Source: Heyndrickxia ginsengihumi
GTDB lineage: Bacteria; Bacillota; Bacilli; Bacillales; Bacillaceae_C
Reading direction: 5' to 3'
Length of the DNA stretch: 64,000 nucleotides
NCBI RefSeq assembly: GCF_011008565.1
Contig: NZ_JAAIWK010000003.1
Span: forward strand, 95,300-159,299
Each line of letters begins with the position of its first letter. The first letter of the stretch is position 1. The notes under the pieces were generated by a model. The model did not search any database, was not told the DNA's origin, and was given only the letters and a program-made list of their open reading frames with translations. Of this stretch, positions 61,040 to 64,000 are shown in pieces. A program made the position numbers and the translations under genes.

Positions 61040-62527
61040 TTAATGAACACCGCGCATTAATTTTTTAATCATTGGTGAAAGAGCAATTAATAGAATACCT
61101 AAAATAACAGATACGATTCCGACACCGCCAAAATAGGCAACTTCATGATGATCAAATAGTTTGATAATTTGTGCGTTAATCGTTTGTGCAGAAGCATCTG
61201 ATAAATTCCATAAGCTAATCATTTGTGCAGAGAATGCAGCTGGTGCTAATTTAGTTGATACAGAAAGACCAACAGGAGATAAACATAATTCCCCGATTAC
61301 CACTAAGAAATAGCTTAATACAAGCCATAACGGACTCACAAGAGTATTTGTGTCATTAATATAGGCAGGTATCATCATCACAATAAATGATAAACCAGCA
61401 AAAATAAGTCCGAATGAAAATTTAATTGGTGTTGACGGTTGTTTCTTGCCTAATTTCACCCATAACCATGCTAAGATTGGAGCAATGATGACAATAAATA
61501 ATGGGTTTAACGTTTGGAACCAAGAAGGAAGTATTTTTATACCTGCATAGTGTAATTGTGTGCGTTTGTCAGCGTAAATCGCAAGCAATGTAGCTCCTTG
61601 TTCTTCAATCGCCCAGAAAACAACTGCACCAATAAATAGTGGGATATAAGCAAGTATACGTGCACGCTCTTCTGCTGATGTCTTTTTACTGAAATACATC
61701 ATAATGAAATACCATAACGGAATTACGATACCTAAAACCGTAATAATCATGATAAAACGATTAAGTGTTAAAATATGCGTTGGAATTGTAATAGCTAATA
61801 GAATAATTAAAATAGCAGTGGAAATTCCAATTCTTGTGAAAACTTTTACTTTTTCATCCCCACTTAATGGATTTGGTGCGTATACGCCTGCTAAGCCGAG
61901 AGCTTTCTTTTTAGTAGCTACAAACATAACTAGTCCAAAGAACATTCCAACTGCTGCGATACTAAAACCAAGATGATAGTTATACGTTTGTCCAACTGTT
62001 CCGACAACTAATGGTGCAACAAGTGCTCCGAAGTTAACAGCCATATAATAAATACTGAAACCTGAATCACGGCGTTCATCGTTAGCGCTATATAATTCCC
62101 CAACCGTTGTTGCTGCGCTAGGTTTTAATAATGCTGTACCTGCTACGATAAGTATCATAGAGATGATTAAAGTTGTCATTCCTCCTGGAATTGCAAGTGC
62201 AATATGTCCAAGCATGATCAGGACTCCACCGTAAAATACAGTTCTAGCGGAACCAAGTATACGGTCTGAGATCCATCCGCCAATAATTCCGGACATATAA
62301 ACGAGGGCTCCGTAAATCGATGCGATAGAGGCAGCGGTATCAGTATCTAATCCAAGCCCGCCATTTTTTAACTGGTCATACATGTAGTAAATTAGTAGAC
62401 CTTTCATTCCGTAATATGAGAATCTCTCCCAAAATTCTGTGAAGAAAAGTGTGAATAACCCTCTAGGGTGACCAAAGAATCCCTTTTGCGGCACACTTTC
62501 TAGAATTTTCTGTCTATCAAGTGACAT
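61040..62527 (-). CDS. dtpT: proton-dependent di/tripeptide transporter (POT family)
   Basis: A 495-residue membrane symporter with 14 predicted helices. FFTEFWERFSYYGMKGLLIY (helix 1 ExxER-type motif) and the family signature FSIYYMAVNFGALVAPLV are present, with GGWISDRILGSARTVFYGG after helix 2. It imports short peptides with protons, like Lactococcus DtpT and B. subtilis YclF. GGAGGAAAC lies upstream of the ATG. Confidence 0.95.
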   Translation of the reverse strand: MSLDRQKILESVPQKGFFGHPRGLFTLFFTEFWERFSYYGMKGLLIYYMYDQLKNGGLGLDTDTAASIASIYGALVYMSGIIGGWISDRILGSARTVFYGGVLIMLGHIALAIPGGMTTLIISMILIVAGTALLKPSAATTVGELYSANDERRDSGFSIYYMAVNFGALVAPLVVGTVGQTYNYHLGFSIAAVGMFFGLVMFVATKKKALGLAGVYAPNPLSGDEKVKVFTRIGISTAILIILLAITIPTHILTLNRFIMIITVLGIVIPLWYFIMMYFSKKTSAEERARILAYIPLFIGAVVFWAIEEQGATLLAIYADKRTQLHYAGIKILPSWFQTLNPLFIVIIAPILAWLWVKLGKKQPSTPIKFSFGLIFAGLSFIVMMIPAYINDTNTLVSPLWLVLSYFLVVIGELCLSPVGLSVSTKLAPAAFSAQMISLWNLSDASAQTINAQIIKLFDHHEVAYFGGVGIVSVILGILLIALSPMIKKLMRGVH

Positions 62528-62845
62528 CTTGTTTCCTCCTCTTAATTTTTTACAAAATCATAGGTGAATCTTTTTTAAAAAAAGTATATTAGTATAATTT
62601 GGCGAATTAACAAAAAATTCACTCTAGAATATAAATAGAAACACCAATAGGTCACAGTAAAAACTATAATATCGTAAAATCGTTAAAAAATAAAGCTAAA
62701 AATTTACCAATTCTTATATTTTACGTGTATTTTCTACAAAAAACGACAAAATTTTAATTTTTTTATTTTACAGAATGTATTAAATTAAAACAAAAAAACA
62801 CTTTATTTGTATAATATCTAAAAATAACGAACAATTTGAAAAAAC
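62528..62845. other. AT-rich intergenic region between dtpT and the next permease
   Basis: About 320 very AT-rich bases upstream of dtpT. No open frame, repeat or known RNA is seen. It presumably holds the dtpT promoter; no single -35/-10 pair stands out. Confidence 0.6.
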
Positions 62846-62886
62846 AAAAAGCCAGACATTACACATTTGAATACGTAATGTCTGAC
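62846..62886 (-). terminator. terminator of the LysP-like permease
   Basis: On the minus strand CAGACATTAC, a 12-base loop and GTAATGTCTG form a perfect 10-base stem followed by GCTTTTTGTTTTTTC. Confidence 0.88.
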
Positions 62887-62899
62887 AGTTATAAGGGAT

Positions 62900-64000
62900 T
62901 TACTCTTTATTAAAATGACAATCTTCCAAACGGACAACTTTAGTCTTTTTAACAATTTTGTATCCTAACCAAAAGATAATAAAAATTGGTAAACCAATAT
63001 AAGAAACTAAGGCACCTTTCCAGTCAATTGAATCCCCGGTAAAAGCAGAGTAGTTTTGTCCAAGTATGACAATGGCACAAAGGATAAAGGCGAAAATTGG
63101 ACCGAATGGGAACCATTTTGCCCGATAAGGGAGATCTTTTAAATCCTTTCCTTGAGCAACATAAGCTTTTCTAAAGCGGTAGTGGCTAATGGCGATTCCT
63201 AGCCAAGCGATAAAACCGGACATTCCTGATGCATTTAATAGCCAATTATATACAGCACCATCACCGAACAGAGAAGCAAGAAAGGCAACCGTTCCAATGA
63301 GTGCAGTTACAATTAGGGCATTAACGGGAACACCGCGTTTATCTAATTTTCCTAAAAATTTCGGTGCTTTTCCATCACGGGCTAAATCCCAGAGCATCCT
63401 TGTTGATGCATACATTCCTGAATTTCCTGCAGATAGTACGGCTGTCAAAATAATAGCATTCATTACTGAAGCAGCAAATGCAATACCTGCGCGCTGAAAT
63501 ACGATTGTAAATGGACTAACCGTAATATCATCCGCTGTTAATTTGGCATCTGTAAAAGGAATCAACAAACCAATTACAAAAATTGCAAGAATATAGAATA
63601 ATAGAATCCGCCAAAATACCGATTTAATTGCACGCGGAATTGTTTTTTCAGGACTTTCACTTTCCCCAGCTGCAACGCCGAGAAGTTCAGTACCTTGGAA
63701 AGAGAAACCGGCAGCCATAAAAATACCAAGTACAGCTAAAAATCCTCCATGAATAGGACCATCACTGATCATGAAATTACTGAAACCTATTGCTTTTCCA
63801 CCCATAATACCAAAAATCATTAATCCACCAATAATGATAAAGGCAATCACTGTTACTACTTTAATAATGGAAAACCAATATTCACCTTCTCCAAAGCCTT
63901 TAACCGATAGATAGTTTAATAGGAACATGATAACGAGAGCAATCGCACTCCAAATAATAGAAGGTGTATGTGGGAACCAAAACTTCATAATAATGGTTGC
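62900..64000 (-). CDS. amino acid permease (APC family, LysP-like), C-terminal part
   Basis: The open frame runs off the right edge; about 366 codons are visible, covering helices ~4-12. GFSFQGTELLGVAAGESESPEKTIPRAI, split around helix 6, and LSAGNSGMYASTRMLWDLAR are typical of the LysP/AnsP amino acid permeases. The GESE..KTIPRAI region and overall similarity favour a basic amino acid (lysine) permease, though this is not certain. A terminator follows the gene. Confidence 0.88.
   Translation of the reverse strand, partial: ATIIMKFWFPHTPSIIWSAIALVIMFLLNYLSVKGFGEGEYWFSIIKVVTVIAFIIIGGLMIFGIMGGKAIGFSNFMISDGPIHGGFLAVLGIFMAAGFSFQGTELLGVAAGESESPEKTIPRAIKSVFWRILLFYILAIFVIGLLIPFTDAKLTADDITVSPFTIVFQRAGIAFAASVMNAIILTAVLSAGNSGMYASTRMLWDLARDGKAPKFLGKLDKRGVPVNALIVTALIGTVAFLASLFGDGAVYNWLLNASGMSGFIAWLGIAISHYRFRKAYVAQGKDLKDLPYRAKWFPFGPIFAFILCAIVILGQNYSAFTGDSIDWKGALVSYIGLPIFIIFWLGYKIVKKTKVVRLEDCHFNKE

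Overview
The window is a low-GC chromosomal segment of a spore-forming Bacillaceae bacterium (Bacillus or a close relative). The evidence is the AGGAGG-type ribosome binding sites with frequent GTG/TTG starts, the T-box, SAM-I and TPP leaders, Fur/Zur/NrdR operators, a CotF-like coat protein, and many products resembling Bacillus subtilis proteins (YvgN, YhfK, YfhC, LnrLMN, SirB/SirC). I cannot name the species. No tRNA, rRNA, CRISPR array or phage was seen.

Layout. 1-6.2 kb: a methyltransferase fragment, a membrane-anchored protein of unknown function, and a drug-efflux block (MFS pump, TetR regulator, two-gene ABC exporter). 6.2-14.9 kb: sulfur metabolism. A T-box leader precedes a SAM-hydrolase-family gene, then a SAM-I riboswitch precedes cysH-sat-cysC and the siroheme genes (sumT, sirB, ferredoxin, sirC, hemD-like). 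No sulfite reductase is present; the gap after cysC holds decayed sequence. 14.9-19.6 kb: a scar with a dead kinase gene and an IS3-family element split by a truncated Tn3-family transposon whose tnpA has an in-frame stop. 19.6-22.5 kb: NrdR-controlled anaerobic ribonucleotide reductase nrdGD. 22.5-24.7 kb: TPP riboswitch and thiC. 24.7-27.7 kb: a zinc-starvation regulon with two Zur boxes, a cysteine-poor L33, and znuA-znuC-znuB, with znuC carrying a one-base frameshift. 27.7-32.8 kb: a LnrJK-LnrLMN-like two-component/ABC exporter. 32.9-35.1 kb: LysR regulator and MFS pump. 35.1-40.5 kb: Fur-controlled siderophore uptake with its own flavin reductase. 40.5-50.7 kb: subtilase, CDF metal exporter, a glmS with an altered catalytic residue, aldo-keto reductase, C-S lyase, and an ACT/UPF0210 pair. 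50.9-56.8 kb: an alcohol dehydrogenase module with an iron-type ADH, a sensor kinase, an NtrC-type sigma-54 activator and a zinc ADH; the zinc ADH has a clear -24/-12 promoter and upstream half-sites. 57-64 kb: coat protein, aldo-keto reductase, nitroreductase, and amino-acid and peptide transporters.

The most notable observations are the sigma-54 promoter with upstream sites at the zinc ADH, GlmS with Ser in place of the N-terminal catalytic Cys, a T-box (probably tRNA-Met) before a SAM-hydrolase homologue that has lost its usual active-site His, the nested transposon scar, the znuC frameshift, and large dispersed palindromes. I found no wholly new multigene system; the findings concern regulation and gene decay in recognisable families.
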